Source: Phoronis australis (taxonomy: Eukaryota; Phoronida; Phoronidae). From it: 57,864 bases of DNA. Each line of letters starts with the position of its first letter. Positions within the stretch are counted from its first letter, which is position 1. This document shows, one piece after another, positions 57,730 through 57,864 of the stretch. The notes beneath the pieces were generated by a model. That model saw only the letters and a program-made list of their open reading frames with translations, was not told the DNA's origin and did no database searches. The stretch spans positions 4,339,906-4,397,769 of the forward strand of contig NMRA01000001.1 in assembly GCA_002633005.1 (NCBI GenBank), given 5' to 3'. The position numbers and the translations under genes were made by a program.

Positions 57730-57864
57730 CAGTGGCGGACTTGGGGGGGGGGCAAAGGAGCCTTGCCTCTCCTAAAATTCTCCAGATTCCATTTGGCAGT
57801 TCGGGGTGCGAATTGCTGACTGGCATATGCGCGCACCTAGGGGGACTCGGGGGGGGGGGGGCGA
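57730..57864. mobile_element. GTGGCGGA-family element at the right edge
   Basis: It starts CAGTGGCGGACTTGGGGG and continues CTAAAATTCTCC, TTCCATTTGGCAGTTCGGGG, matching the element at 917. It runs into a G homopolymer at the window end and is probably truncated by the window. Confidence 0.55.

Noticed and set aside
1-57864. CRISPR arrays, prophage, operons or bacterial mobile elements
   Set aside because: The gene structure is clearly that of an animal nuclear genome. The tandem arrays have head-to-tail minisatellite units without the constant-repeat, unique-spacer pattern.

Overview
This is a nuclear eukaryotic (animal) window. Its genes are split by GT-AG introns, the intergenic DNA is AT-rich, and it is full of decayed transposons and minisatellites. 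Two well-supported multi-exon genes lie head to head: GALM (aldose 1-epimerase, minus strand, coding 21220 down to 8097) and a single hnRNP L/hnRNP L-like gene (plus strand, coding 22996 to 40158). As I recall, the human orthologues HNRNPLL and GALM are also divergent neighbours on chromosome 2p22, so this looks like ancient chordate microsynteny. Several introns begin with minisatellites whose repeat unit copies the exon end and 5' splice site. From memory this arrangement is described in amphioxus as 'mirage' minisatellites. With the chordate-like gene pair, it makes a cephalochordate (Branchiostoma-like) the best guess, held with moderate confidence.

Layout. 1-8 kb: an intronless TMEM249-like (CatSper auxiliary subunit) gene at 2457-3218, a CR1-like LINE relic ending in (CTG)19, and two copies of a ~330 bp MITE. 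8-21.2 kb: GALM on the minus strand. Seven complete coding exons and the 3' end of an eighth (exon 4) are readable. About 55-60 residues are missing next to a single N at 15811. 21.2-23 kb: shared divergent upstream region with a G-rich repeat. 23-41 kb: hnRNP L, 16 coding exons and 567 codons, with every phase consistent. It includes a probable U12-type AT-AC intron (28280-29446) and a candidate poison exon (31677-31718). 41-47 kb and 47.4-57.9 kb: mostly non-coding, with MITE, SINE and LINE relics. One signal-peptide plus NIDO-domain-start exon (47237-47434) probably begins a gene that runs off the right edge.

How the genes relate: GALM is a cytosolic sugar-metabolism enzyme and hnRNP L a nuclear splicing regulator, so they share position rather than pathway. 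The most striking theme is splicing: a minor-spliceosome intron inside a splicing factor, tandem arrays that multiply 5' splice sites, and a possible autoregulatory poison exon. Exon limits come from reading frame, splice consensus and remembered homologue sequence, not from transcripts.
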